Position numbers and translations under genes: made by a program. From NCBI GenBank assembly GCA_028280025.1, contig JANQMO010000024.1:1-31242 (forward strand): a stretch of 31,242 nt of DNA, read 5' to 3'. The notes under the pieces were generated by a model. It did no database searches, was not told the DNA's origin, and saw nothing but the letters and a program-made list of their open reading frames with translations. Numbering within the stretch: position 1 is the stretch's first letter; each line of letters starts with the position of its first letter. This DNA comes from Chlorobium sp. (GTDB lineage: Bacteria; Bacteroidota; Chlorobiia; Chlorobiales; Chlorobiaceae). This document shows, piece after piece, positions 7,997 to 16,101 of the stretch.

Positions 7997-8125
7997 ACGT
8001 CAATCGTCCCGGATTTACTGGAGCAGGAAACATTTAGCGATCCTTGCATGTTCAAAAAACCACAAATAACCTAAGACATCTCTCTGCATTTCTTTAACAA
8101 CAACATGCCAAGGAGTAAAAAACAC

Positions 8126-8623
8126 ATGCTAAGCACCTCTATCCAGGACGCACTTAATGAACAGATAAACAGGGAATTCTATTCTTCGTATCTCTACCTT
8201 TCCATGGCTTCATGGGCTGAATCGAAAAACCTGCCGGGTTTTGCCCACTGGCTGAAGCTCCAGCAGAAAGAAGAGAACGGCCATGCCATGAAACTCTATA
8301 ACTATGTCAACGAAAGGGGCGGCAGCGTCGAGCTCGGGGCAATCAAGCAGCCGCCTTCCGATTTTGATTCACCGACGACACTCTTCCAGGAAGTCCTCAA
8401 TCACGAACGCTACATTACAGGGGCGATCAACTCGATCTACGAAAAAGCGATTGCTGAAAAGGATTACGCGACGCAGGTCATGCTTCACTGGTTCATCGAT
8501 GAACAGGTAGAAGAGGAAGCCTCGGCTTCGGAAATCCTCAATACACTGAAAATGGCCGGAGAAAAAGGCCCCGCCCTTCTGATGCTCGACCGCCAGCTCG
8601 GCCGCCGGGGACAGCAGGGATAA
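8126..8623 (+). CDS. ftnA: Bacterial non-haem ferritin
   Basis: A 165-residue four-helix ferritin that oxidises Fe(II) and stores it as a mineral core in a 24-mer. Numbered from the ATG at 8126, every iron ligand known from the FtnA family is in place: Glu17, Glu50, His53, Glu94, Gln127 and Glu130. The start at 8126 is favoured because AAGGAG lies at 8110-8115 with a 10-base spacer, one of the few good Shine-Dalgarno sequences in the window; the in-frame ATG at 8105 would place that site inside the gene. It closes the iron-related stretch that begins with the TonB receptors. Confidence 0.95.
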   Translation: MLSTSIQDALNEQINREFYSSYLYLSMASWAESKNLPGFAHWLKLQQKEENGHAMKLYNYVNERGGSVELGAIKQPPSDFDSPTTLFQEVLNHERYITGAINSIYEKAIAEKDYATQVMLHWFIDEQVEEEASASEILNTLKMAGEKGPALLMLDRQLGRRGQQG

Positions 8624-8630
8624 GGAGAGG

Positions 8631-8694
8631 AGCTCTCAGTGGGAAGAAAAGAAACCTGATTGATCTTTCTTTAGGGGCGAGATAACTTTCGCCC
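8631..8694 (-). repeat. Composite dispersed repeat, copy B
   Basis: On the minus strand this reads GGGCGAAAG, a short spacer, CGCCCCTAAAG, then about 20 bp, then TCTTTTCTTCCCACTGAGAG. The same order, strand-corrected, is found at 13832-13889. The GGGCGA/TCGCCC part (8675-8694) also forms a hairpin that could act as a terminator for ftnA, which stops at 8623. Confidence 0.7.
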
Positions 8695-8726
8695 TTACTC
8701 AGTCCGGTTTTTTGAGATGGCGTGCA

Positions 8727-8771
8727 TATAGGACTTATAGGTCCTATGAGTCCTATATGACCTATATAATA
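8727..8771. repeat. 9-bp tandem repeat, consensus TATAGGTCC
   Basis: Units of nine: TATAGGACT, TATAGGTCC, TATGAGTCC, TATATGACC, then a decayed TATATAATA. The same unit repeats four times at 31013-31048. The rest of 8772-8887 holds AATTAGTG twice (period 10) and no gene. Confidence 0.8.
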
Positions 8772-8887
8772 CCAATGGAATCAGGAGTTATAGACAGTCG
8801 GTAGTCCTGTTGTGATTTCCCTTTTGATTATTCAGGGATTTCTTTATTCGTGAAAATTAGTGTCAATTAGTGGACCCCAATTCTTCC

Positions 8888-9787
8888 CTATTCACGATTC
8901 ACGAATCCCCCCCCCCCACCTACATCCACAAACCGCTGCTCAAACGTTCCGTTGGCCTTGATGGTCACTTGGTTGTACCTGCGGTGGTTGAGGCTGAAGC
9001 TCCCGCCGTTGACCACCTGTATCCCGCCCGCCGAATAGGTCTGGAAACGGTGAAAATGGCCATGGAGAAGAAGACGGGCATCGAGATGCTGCATGACGGC
9101 AAGGAGGTTCTTCCGGTTTTTCAGCTCCATCGTCCAGTCGAACGCCTGATCAAGAAGGACACCGGTTTCGTAGATCCTGTACGCATGATGGATCACCCCG
9201 ATCACGAAACTGTTCCGCAGGGCTTTTTTTACCGAAGGATCGTATAGCGCTTTGAGCTGGGCCTTATCGGCCCGGCCTCTGGCGCCAAGAGGGTTGTCGA
9301 TGTTGTGCCAGGGAAAAACCGTGTTGACCATGACCAGCGCCAGAGAGACATCACCATAATCAAGTGTCTTGATATAGGGAAAACCTGCAACACTCTCATC
9401 ACCGGTTATGATCTCCCTGAAATCGCTGCAGAAGGTATCGAGTTTTCGCCGCAGCCGGCGTACCCTTGAACCGTTGTCGGGATTCAACACGTTATAGAAA
9501 CGCATCTCCTCTTCCAGGTTTATGAGATCATGGTTTCCGGGAACGATGGTCACCCTGTCCCAGGAATACAGCCCTTTTTTTTCCAGAAGGTTCCTGATTG
9601 AAGCCCAGTCTTCAGGTTCGGTCGAATTGTACAGATCGCCGGTAATAATAATATGGCTGCAGCCGTTTTCGACAAGAACTGAAAAAAGGGTATCGAGACG
9701 GCCGAGTCCTTTTCGATCTTTCCTGCCCGATAGATGCAGGTCGGAAAAATGCGCCAGTTTTATACCTTTATCTGTCAATTGCCCCAA
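8888..9787 (-). CDS. Calcineurin-like metallophosphoesterase
   Basis: A protein of up to 299 residues with the full two-metal phosphoesterase motif set: SDLHLSG (Asp16, His18), GDLYN, GNHD, a VIHH His and HGHFH near the C-terminus. It would hydrolyse a phosphomonoester or diester in the cytoplasm; the substrate is not evident. The reading frame opens with TTG at 9787; a TTG three codons later follows GGGGCAA and may be the true start, so the N-terminus is uncertain. The last residues (five Gly then FVNRE) are encoded by an 11-G tract and two repeat units, suggesting that the original C-terminus was replaced or extended by repeat DNA. It is divergent from glgP. Confidence 0.85.
   Translation of the reverse strand: MGQLTDKGIKLAHFSDLHLSGRKDRKGLGRLDTLFSVLVENGCSHIIITGDLYNSTEPEDWASIRNLLEKKGLYSWDRVTIVPGNHDLINLEEEMRFYNVLNPDNGSRVRRLRRKLDTFCSDFREIITGDESVAGFPYIKTLDYGDVSLALVMVNTVFPWHNIDNPLGARGRADKAQLKALYDPSVKKALRNSFVIGVIHHAYRIYETGVLLDQAFDWTMELKNRKNLLAVMQHLDARLLLHGHFHRFQTYSAGGIQVVNGGSFSLNHRRYNQVTIKANGTFEQRFVDVGGGGGFVNRE
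8890..8917. repeat. ATTCACG heptamers plus an 11-C tract at a gene end
   Basis: Two ATTCACG units (8890-8896, 8897-8903) are followed by eleven consecutive C (8907-8917). The whole stretch is the 3' end of the minus-strand phosphoesterase gene, where it reads as an 11-G tract then the last codons. Confidence 0.85.
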
Positions 9788-9920
9788 GACGATGTAAAAA
9801 CCCCTTTATAAAAAAACGCATAAAGGGACGCCGTTTTTATAGAGAAACTGTAAATTGTGCCGTTTAAGATACTCATTCATTGCAAGCAACCCTAACGCCC
9901 GATTTTCATCTCCGATGATC

Positions 9921-12032
9921 ATGACTCATATCATACAATCGTTAAAAACCCTGTCCGGCAACCTCTGGTGGTCCTGGGACACTGAAGCAAAGGAACTCTT
10001 CAAGGAACTCTCCCCGCTTGTCTGGGAAAGGGTCAACCATAACCCGGTAGAGCTCCTTCGACATATATCGAACGATGAACTGAACGCCCGCCTTGACTGC
10101 GAGTACGGAGACAAGCTCGATCGTGTCATGGAACGTTTTGAAAACTACCTGAATGCAAAGGATACCTGGGCATCCCGGAACGCGCCCTCGTTGACGGAAA
10201 ACACCGTCGCCTACTTCAGTGCTGAATTCGGCATCCATGAAAGCGTCAGGATATACTCCGGCGGACTCGGTGTTCTGTCCGGAGACCATATCAAATCGGC
10301 CAGCGACCTCGGCCTGAATTTTGCCGGCATCACCCTTTTCTACAAGGAAGGATATTTCCGGCAGTTCCTCAATCACGACGGATGGCAGAACGAGGATTAC
10401 CCGCCCCAGTACCCTGAAAGCCTTCCCCTGGAAAAAGTGGCCGATCCGGAGGGCAAGGATCTTGTTGTTTCGGTCAATATTGCGCAGAGCGAGGTTTATG
10501 CCCAGGCATGGTGTCTCAATGTCGGCCGAGCGAAACTCTACCTGCTCGACACCAATATTCCCGCCAACGAGCCCCATTACCGGGATATCTGTTCAAGAGT
10601 TTATGGCGGTGATCAGAACATGCGTATCAACCAGGAGATCGTTCTCGGGATCGGGGGCGTAAAACTGCTCAAGGCTCTCGGCATCGACGCCGCCGTGTAT
10701 CATATGAACGAAGGGCACTCGGCTTTTCTCACCGTCGAACTTCTGTCTGAACAGCTTGCTGAAGGACGGGAACTGGAGGAAGCAAAAAAACGCGTCAGGG
10801 ATCAATGCGTCTTCACGACGCACACCCCGGTTCCTGCAGGCCATGACCGTTTTTCGCGCGATATGATGCATTACACTTTTGACAAGTACCTGCAGACAAC
10901 CGGCCTTGCATTCGACGATCTCATGAAACTCGGTTCCGAAGACCCCTCCAATCTCAACGGGCTCTTCACGATGACCGTCCTTGCACTCAACCTCTCACGC
11001 AGCGCGAACGGTGTCTCCAGACTCCACGGAGAGGTTTCGCGTGACATGTGGCGGCATATCTTTTCCGCCGAGACTCCCGACGTGGTTCCTATCGGCCATA
11101 TTACCAACGGTGTGCATATGCCAAGCTGGAGCAGCGGTTGTACCGAAAGGTTCTGGCGACGCTTCACCGACAGCCTGGACACACTGACAGCGTCACCCGA
11201 ATCGGCCGCCGAAGTTCTCTCGAACGTAAGCGACAAGGATATCTGGTGCCTTCGGTACCGCCTCAAACGAAACCTGATAGACTTTATCTTCCGCTACCTC
11301 TCAAACCAGCTGTTCCACCAGCATGTCTATACGAGCTACCTGGAATCGGATTCGTCGAAGTCTTCCAAAAACCCGCTTTCACCGGACGTACTGACAATAG
11401 GATTCGCCAGAAGGTTTGCAACCTACAAACGGGCACCGCTGATTTTTTCCGATATCGAACGCCTCACCAGGATCATCAGCAATCCGACCATGCCGGTCCA
11501 GCTCATATTTGCCGGCAAGGCTCACCCGCACGACGACGCAGGCAAGCATTTCATCCAGCAGATCGTCGAACATACCCGCCTGCCCCAGTTCAAGGGTAAA
11601 ATCATTTTCCTCGAAAACTACAATCTCGGTGTTGCAAAGCGGATGGTTTCAGGCGTGGATGTCTGGCTCAACAACCCGATCAGGCCAATGGAGGCAAGCG
11701 GCACGTCAGGGCAGAAAACCGCGCTTCACGGCGGTCTGAACTTCAGTGTACCGGACGGCTGGTGGCCCGAAGCCTATAATGGCGAGAACGGCTGGTCGAT
11801 CGGGACCGGAAAGGTCTTCGACAACCACGAAGAACAGGACCGTCATGACGCCGAACAGCTTTACGATGTACTGGAAAACCAGATCATTCCGACCTTTTAT
11901 GACAGGGACGCAAATAACATACCGGTCAAGTGGATCAAGAAAATCCGCAACGCGATCATGACCATCGCTCCGGTATACAACACGCACCGGATGGTCGGTG
12001 ACTATACCCTGAAATACTACCTGAAGGATTGA
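9921..12032 (+). CDS. glgP: Alpha-glucan (glycogen) phosphorylase, short form
   Basis: A 703-residue GT35 enzyme that releases glucose 1-phosphate from glycogen using pyridoxal phosphate. It starts with the LSGNLWWSWD segment typical of the short alpha-glucan phosphorylase family (TIGR02094-type), contains SAEFGIHESVRIYSGGLGVLSGDH, the active-site HMNEGHSAF and FTTHTPVPAGHD, and the PLP lysine Lys599 in EASGTSGQKTALHGG. The ATG at 9921 (or 9915) is preferred; the frame extends to a TTG at 9855 but those residues are not family-like. It is about 100 residues shorter than E. coli-type GlgP, as expected for this branch. It stands alone, without other glycogen genes nearby. Confidence 0.92.
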   Translation: MTHIIQSLKTLSGNLWWSWDTEAKELFKELSPLVWERVNHNPVELLRHISNDELNARLDCEYGDKLDRVMERFENYLNAKDTWASRNAPSLTENTVAYFSAEFGIHESVRIYSGGLGVLSGDHIKSASDLGLNFAGITLFYKEGYFRQFLNHDGWQNEDYPPQYPESLPLEKVADPEGKDLVVSVNIAQSEVYAQAWCLNVGRAKLYLLDTNIPANEPHYRDICSRVYGGDQNMRINQEIVLGIGGVKLLKALGIDAAVYHMNEGHSAFLTVELLSEQLAEGRELEEAKKRVRDQCVFTTHTPVPAGHDRFSRDMMHYTFDKYLQTTGLAFDDLMKLGSEDPSNLNGLFTMTVLALNLSRSANGVSRLHGEVSRDMWRHIFSAETPDVVPIGHITNGVHMPSWSSGCTERFWRRFTDSLDTLTASPESAAEVLSNVSDKDIWCLRYRLKRNLIDFIFRYLSNQLFHQHVYTSYLESDSSKSSKNPLSPDVLTIGFARRFATYKRAPLIFSDIERLTRIISNPTMPVQLIFAGKAHPHDDAGKHFIQQIVEHTRLPQFKGKIIFLENYNLGVAKRMVSGVDVWLNNPIRPMEASGTSGQKTALHGGLNFSVPDGWWPEAYNGENGWSIGTGKVFDNHEEQDRHDAEQLYDVLENQIIPTFYDRDANNIPVKWIKKIRNAIMTIAPVYNTHRMVGDYTLKYYLKD

Positions 12033-12084
12033 ATGACACATCCAGTCCGGCAAGCAAACTCTTGAGCTGATAATCCGTTAGAGC

Positions 12085-13029
12085 ATGACCATACACACCG
12101 AACACAATAAAGCAAGGTCTTCAGCAGTCTCTCTCGGGCGCGGGCTCGACCTGCGCTCGCCGGTACTCCTGGCCTCGGGAACGGTCTCATACGGCGAAGA
12201 GCTGAGCAGCCTGACGGACCTTGGAAAAATCGGCGGCATCGTCACCAAAGCCATTTCACCCGAGCCGCGTACCGGCAACCCGCCCCAGCGCATTGCCGAA
12301 ACCCCCTGCGGCATGATCAATGCCATTGGGCTCGCAAACGTCGGGCTCGACCGGTTTGTGGAGGAAAAAATCCCCTTCCTGGCAGAGCTCGATACCGCGG
12401 TTGTCATCAACATAGCGGGAAAATCAATCGACGATTACTGCACGGTCATCGAGCGGCTCGAATCATGCGGCTGCATCGATGCCTACGAGATCAACCTCTC
12501 TTGCCCCAATGTCAAGGGAGAATGCATGATCATGGGCGTCAGCCGGGAAGCTACCTTCGAGATCATCTCGAAGCTTCGCTCAATAACAGAGCGGCACCTC
12601 ATGGTCAAGCTGACCCCGAACGTCACATCGATCAGCTCGATAGCCCTTGCCGCCGAAGAAGCCGGCGCTGACTCGGTCTCCCTCATCAACACGCTCGTCG
12701 GCATGGCTGTTGACTACAAAAAAAGAACACCCCTGCTCACAAACGTCACCGGCGGCCTCTCCGGCCCCGCCATCAAGCCGGTGGCCCTGGCCAAGGTCTG
12801 GGAAGTCTGCAACGCGGTCAGGATTCCGGTCGTCGGCATGGGAGGCATCGCATCCTTCAGGGACGCAATGGAGTTCCTGCTTGTCGGCGCACAAGCGATC
12901 CAGATCGGCACCATGAATTTCGTCGATCCCGACATCGGCGAAACCGTCGCCAATGCACTTGAAGCGTTTTTCGCAGCACCGGAAAACCCGACGATCGAGG
13001 TGTATACGGGGAGCTTGATCGTGGGGTGA
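12085..13029 (+). CDS. pyrD: Dihydroorotate dehydrogenase, class 1B catalytic subunit
   Basis: A 314-residue FMN enzyme of pyrimidine synthesis (dihydroorotate to orotate). Class 1 is shown by the catalytic cysteine in INLSCPNVKG (Cys140), where class 2 enzymes have serine. The N-terminal SPVLLASGTVSYGEEL, the VTKAISPEPRTGNPP loop, the VKLTPNV strand and the late VGMGGIASFRDAMEFL FMN phosphate site fit class 1B, which normally works with the iron-sulfur/FAD subunit PyrK. No pyrK is found in the window, so the partner must be encoded elsewhere. The start ATG at 12085 follows the glgP stop by 52 bp with no clear Shine-Dalgarno. Confidence 0.93.
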   Translation: MTIHTEHNKARSSAVSLGRGLDLRSPVLLASGTVSYGEELSSLTDLGKIGGIVTKAISPEPRTGNPPQRIAETPCGMINAIGLANVGLDRFVEEKIPFLAELDTAVVINIAGKSIDDYCTVIERLESCGCIDAYEINLSCPNVKGECMIMGVSREATFEIISKLRSITERHLMVKLTPNVTSISSIALAAEEAGADSVSLINTLVGMAVDYKKRTPLLTNVTGGLSGPAIKPVALAKVWEVCNAVRIPVVGMGGIASFRDAMEFLLVGAQAIQIGTMNFVDPDIGETVANALEAFFAAPENPTIEVYTGSLIVG

Positions 13030-13032
13030 GAA

Positions 13033-13071
13033 GATTGTTGATTTGTTGAACTGTTGAGGTGTTGAATTGTT
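13033..13071. repeat. 8-bp tandem repeat, GTTGAATT type
   Basis: Units GATTGTT, GATTTGTT, GAACTGTT, GAGGTGTT, GAATTGTT begin four bases after the pyrD stop. The same family occurs at 18404-18440 and 30903-30940, and inverted at 13169-13192. Confidence 0.85.
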
Positions 13072-13140
13072 AGTGGGACGTTGAAGGCCAACGTTAAGGC
13101 CTTCTGTCTGGTGAAGATCGAAAAGGCTTACCGGTTTGTC

Positions 13141-13192
13141 GGGCGGCCACGGCGGACCGCCCCCTGCATTTCAACAGATCAACAATTCAACA
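13141..13192 (-). repeat. GC hairpin plus inverted GTTGAATT repeats downstream of the DUF302 gene
   Basis: On the minus strand, directly after the DUF302 stop, GTTGAATT-type units (13192-13169) are followed by GGGCGG/CCGCCC arms (13141-13146 and 13157-13162). The hairpin has no T tract, so a terminator role is possible but not shown. The order, repeats then GC hairpin after a stop, matches that after ilvE. Confidence 0.6.
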
Positions 13193-13199
13193 CAGCCGG

Positions 13200-13664
13200 T
13201 TACTCGGCGGCGACAGATTTGACAATCTCCCCGACATCCTTTCCGGCCATGCCCATAACCTCGGCAATGGTGCCGCCGAACATCATGCCGATGAGCTTGA
13301 AGTTCATCTGGGAGACGTAGACCCGCCCCTCCCTGTCTTCGTATACCCCGACGGCAAGGGGCATCATCGCGGTCACACCGCAGTTCTTAGTGTTAGCGAG
13401 AATTTTCGATGCGTAGCGGGGATTGCAGACATTGATGCTGCCGGTCCGTTCAATGGAGCCGAATGCCTCGGTAGCCTTCTGATAATCGTTGACAACCAAT
13501 ACCTTCCAGTCAGGCTTCATCGCAACAACCTCGTTCAGCTTGTTGACCGTTTCATCATAGGTCAGGCTGCTTTTATGTTTGAGCAGCATGAGCGACGGCA
13601 TGGTAAACCAGACAATACCCCCCATCAAAACCATGCCTACCAGCATCCATCCAATTGCTTTCAT
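13200..13664 (-). CDS. DUF302 family protein with N-terminal membrane anchor
   Basis: A 154-residue protein with one N-terminal hydrophobic segment (about 4-26) and a DUF302 domain (TT1751-like fold). The domain is shown by the SSLTYDETVNKLNEVVAMK helix, the VLVVNDYQKATEAF strand-helix, the Cys-containing INVCNPRYASKIL segment, and MMPLAVGVYEDREGRVYVSQ. The domain function is not established; such proteins are often found in sulfur-oxidising and anaerobic bacteria. The anchor would place it on the periplasmic side. It is convergent with pyrD and has no operon partner. Confidence 0.85.
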   Translation of the reverse strand: MKAIGWMLVGMVLMGGIVWFTMPSLMLLKHKSSLTYDETVNKLNEVVAMKPDWKVLVVNDYQKATEAFGSIERTGSINVCNPRYASKILANTKNCGVTAMMPLAVGVYEDREGRVYVSQMNFKLIGMMFGGTIAEVMGMAGKDVGEIVKSVAAE

Positions 13665-13831
13665 TGTTACTCTCCATTTGGTTCATAAAACCGGGAGAGG
13701 AACCCTGTCACAAGACAGAAAAAAAATCCTCCGTTCCCCTGTTATTTTGTACTACATCCTTTTACTCCACTCGTCATTCTGAAAACCGGCCGCCACATTT
13801 TCCCTTTTAACGTTTCTACCGGCTCCCGAAA

Positions 13832-13957
13832 GGGCAAAAGATTTTCCGCCCCTACAGACTTTAAGACTCTTTTCTTCCCACTAAGAACTGAGAACTGAGA
13901 ACTCAGAACTTATAAACCATACTCCTGCGAACGAAGTGAGCCACTCCTAACTCCTCT
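13832..13957. repeat. Repeat mosaic upstream of ispF (composite copy A, AACTGAG heptamers, GGAG element)
   Basis: The 404-bp gap 13665-14068 has no gene. It contains, in order, the composite repeat (13832-13889: GGGCAAAAG, CGCCCCTACAG, TCTTTTCTTCCCACT), four heptamers of the AACTGAG type (13881-13910), and an element (13919-13957, ACTCCTGCGAACGAAGTGAG and so on) whose inverted copy lies after ispF at 14548-14597. Nothing else is recognisable in 13958-14068 apart from the ispF promoter region. Confidence 0.75.
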
Positions 13958-14068
13958 TATAACCTATCACCACAGTTGCAACGGTATTCTTCATTTTATA
14001 AATATAATCATATCTTCATTGCCATAACATTCTCTTCAGTTTACTGAATTTCATACAGTTACACGCTC

Positions 14069-14542
14069 ATGCGCATAGGACTCGGCATTGACACGCACCA
14101 GTTCGCTGAAAACAGGAAACTGATCGTCGGCGGCGTTGAAATCGATCATCACAAGGGACTGAAAGGCCACAGCGACGCGGACGTCCTGCTGCATGCAATC
14201 AGCGACGCCCTGCTTGGTGCCGCCGCGCTTGGGGACATCGGGAAGCATTTCCCCGACACCAGCGCCGAGTTCAAGGACATCGACAGCAAGATCCTCCTGC
14301 GCCATGTCGGCAAGTTGATCGCCAGGGAAGGATACTCGATCGTGAACATCGATTCCATGCTGCTCATGGAACGCCCCAAGATAGCCCCTTACATCACGAC
14401 CATGCGCGAAAACATCGCCGAATGCCTCGATCTCGATGTCGGCAAGGTCGCCGTCAAGGCCACGACAAACGAAAAACTCGGCTACGTCGGCCGCGAAGAA
14501 GGCGTCACCGCGCACGCGGTATGCCTTATTGAAGAGAAATAA
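14069..14542 (+). CDS. ispF: 2-C-methyl-D-erythritol 2,4-cyclodiphosphate synthase
   Basis: A 157-residue trimeric enzyme of the non-mevalonate isoprenoid pathway, forming the cyclic diphosphate with release of CMP. Zinc ligands Asp8, His10 (GIDTHQF) and His42 (VLLHAI) are present, as are the GHSDADVLLHAISDALLGA signature, the FPDTSAEFKDIDS loop and the KATTNEKLGYVGREEGV C-terminal segment. It is often fused to or next to ispD; here it is alone. The pathway's first enzyme, dxs, is about 13 kb downstream in the window. No Shine-Dalgarno is seen. Confidence 0.95.
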   Translation: MRIGLGIDTHQFAENRKLIVGGVEIDHHKGLKGHSDADVLLHAISDALLGAAALGDIGKHFPDTSAEFKDIDSKILLRHVGKLIAREGYSIVNIDSMLLMERPKIAPYITTMRENIAECLDLDVGKVAVKATTNEKLGYVGREEGVTAHAVCLIEEK

Positions 14543-14547
14543 GAATA

Positions 14548-14633
14548 GAGGAATAAGGAGTAGCGCACTTCGTGCGCAGGAGCCAGGAGTAAGGAGGTGT
14601 TAGGTGTTACCCATTACCTACTACCTATTACCT
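14548..14633. repeat. Repeat cluster after ispF: GGAG element with hairpin, AGGTGTT and ATTACCT heptamers
   Basis: 14548-14597 is the inverted partner of 13919-13957 and contains a perfect hairpin GCGCAC-TTC-GTGCGC (14563-14577). It is followed by AGGTGTT twice (14595-14608) and by ATTACCT, ACTACCT, ATTACCT (14613-14633). The cluster fills the gap to the convergent permease gene. Confidence 0.8.
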
Positions 14634-14637
14634 GATA

Positions 14638-15912
14638 TCACCCTCCCACCTGGCCGCGCAGGACGCTGACCGGGACGTATCCGGCTGCCCGCCGGGCCGG
14701 GCCGTATGCCGATACCATCGAGATAATCACGCCGAAGAGCATCACGATAATATATGCTTCCGGTGTTTCCTGGAGATTGATACGGTCGCTCTGCAGAACC
14801 CCTGCAGTATTGGCTTCAAAACGAATGGAAGCGATCATCTTGCAGATCAGGTGGCCTATGGGCGCCCCGAAAATCACCCCGAGCATACCGATAATCAACC
14901 CCTCAAGCATGAAAACAAAGGTGATGCTCTTCTCTTGAATCCCCATTGACCGCATGATAGCGATATCCTTGACTTTCTGAAGAACCACCGTAGTCATCAC
15001 CGATGACACACCAAGACCGGCGACGATAAAAACAAATCCGACAAGAACGAGCGTGATCGTCCCGTTGCGATTGTAGAAATCAATCACGTTTTTATTGGTC
15101 TCGTCCCAGCTCTCCGTTTCGTATCCGGTTCTTCTTTCAATCGTTTCAGCGACTTCCCAGGCTTTGGCGACATCGACGGTTTTCAATCCTATAGCGGTTA
15201 CGGTGTTGGCGGCGATACCCTCTATCCTTTGCGCAAGGGCGAGATTGATATAGGCCTCCTGTTTGTCTTTGGCGTTGAAACCCGTACTGAAACGGCCGAC
15301 AATCGTAACCGGAAACTCGTCTCCGTTCTGGCTGATAAGCATGAGACGGCTGTGATATGAGGCATCGAGCTCTTCTGCCAGGAGATCCCCGACAAGAATA
15401 CCGTTGGGCGTATAGGCAAGCTCCCTGAGGGCATCGGGTTCACGCAGCTTGGAAGACAGGTCCGCGATCGACGCTTCTTTCGATGGAACGACTCCCCTTG
15501 CGACACATGAGGTAAAACGCGATTTGTTACGGGCAATCAGGTTACTGATGACATAGGGAGAAACCACCTCCACCGCATCGAGCTTCCGGATGTTACCGAC
15601 AACATCCGGATAATTCTTTATCGTCTCTTTCGACTCATCGGTGATGTTTTTTTCAACAATACCGAGCAGCGTTTCGCGCATACCGATCAGATTGTCAGGC
15701 ACAAGCGGCTCTACACGGTCGGCGCTGACAATAACGTGCGGAACGATATCGATAATCTTGTTCACCACGTTTTTCGACATTCCTCCGGCCACCGCAATCG
15801 TGGTGATAAGCATCGCCGTCCCGATACCGACACCAAGCGCCGTCAGGATTGTCTGCCGCTTTCTCTCCCGCAAATGGGCATAGGCGATGTAAAGATGATC
15901 TTGGAAGGTCAT
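14638..15912 (-). CDS. ABC transporter permease, FtsX/LolC/MacB type
   Basis: A 424-residue membrane protein of the mechanotransmitting ABC permease family. An N-terminal segment (about 20-42, LTALGVGIGTAMLITTIAVAGG) is followed by a large periplasmic MacB-type core domain (about 45-260), then three segments including VLVGFVFIVAGLGVSSVMTTVVLQKVKDIAIMRSMG and a last segment before GPARRAAGYVPVSVLRG. LolC-like lipoprotein release or MacB-like export are the main options. The matching ATPase is not adjacent. The ATG at 15912 is chosen; the longer frame starts with TTG inside GACAAGT heptamers and is unlikely. Confidence 0.88.
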   Translation of the reverse strand: MTFQDHLYIAYAHLRERKRQTILTALGVGIGTAMLITTIAVAGGMSKNVVNKIIDIVPHVIVSADRVEPLVPDNLIGMRETLLGIVEKNITDESKETIKNYPDVVGNIRKLDAVEVVSPYVISNLIARNKSRFTSCVARGVVPSKEASIADLSSKLREPDALRELAYTPNGILVGDLLAEELDASYHSRLMLISQNGDEFPVTIVGRFSTGFNAKDKQEAYINLALAQRIEGIAANTVTAIGLKTVDVAKAWEVAETIERRTGYETESWDETNKNVIDFYNRNGTITLVLVGFVFIVAGLGVSSVMTTVVLQKVKDIAIMRSMGIQEKSITFVFMLEGLIIGMLGVIFGAPIGHLICKMIASIRFEANTAGVLQSDRINLQETPEAYIIVMLFGVIISMVSAYGPARRAAGYVPVSVLRGQVGG

Positions 15913-15921
15913 TGGACAGTG

Positions 15922-15942
15922 AACAAGTGACAAGTGACAAGT
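15922..15942. repeat. GACAAGT heptamers
   Basis: AACAAGT, GACAAGT, GACAAGT in direct tandem, ten bases before the permease ATG on the minus strand. They lie in the likely 5' untranslated region. Confidence 0.8.
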
Positions 15943-16101
15943 AAGATGAAGATAGTGAGAAAGTCAAAAAAGTAAATCAGGCAGTGTTGATGCAACATTT
16001 ACAACGGAAACATTTTCAGTTGAATAATCATGTTCCATAATCTATCTTGGGTTACTGCATTTCAGCCGTTATCACTTTAAACCAATGAGGAGATTTCTAC
16101 C

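Noticed and set aside
8727..8771. Short tandem repeats as a CRISPR array
   Set aside because: Units are 7-9 bp without unique spacers, and no cas gene is present.
13665..14068. Repeat mosaic as remains of an insertion sequence
   Set aside because: No transposase fragment or clear terminal inverted repeat with target duplication can be seen.
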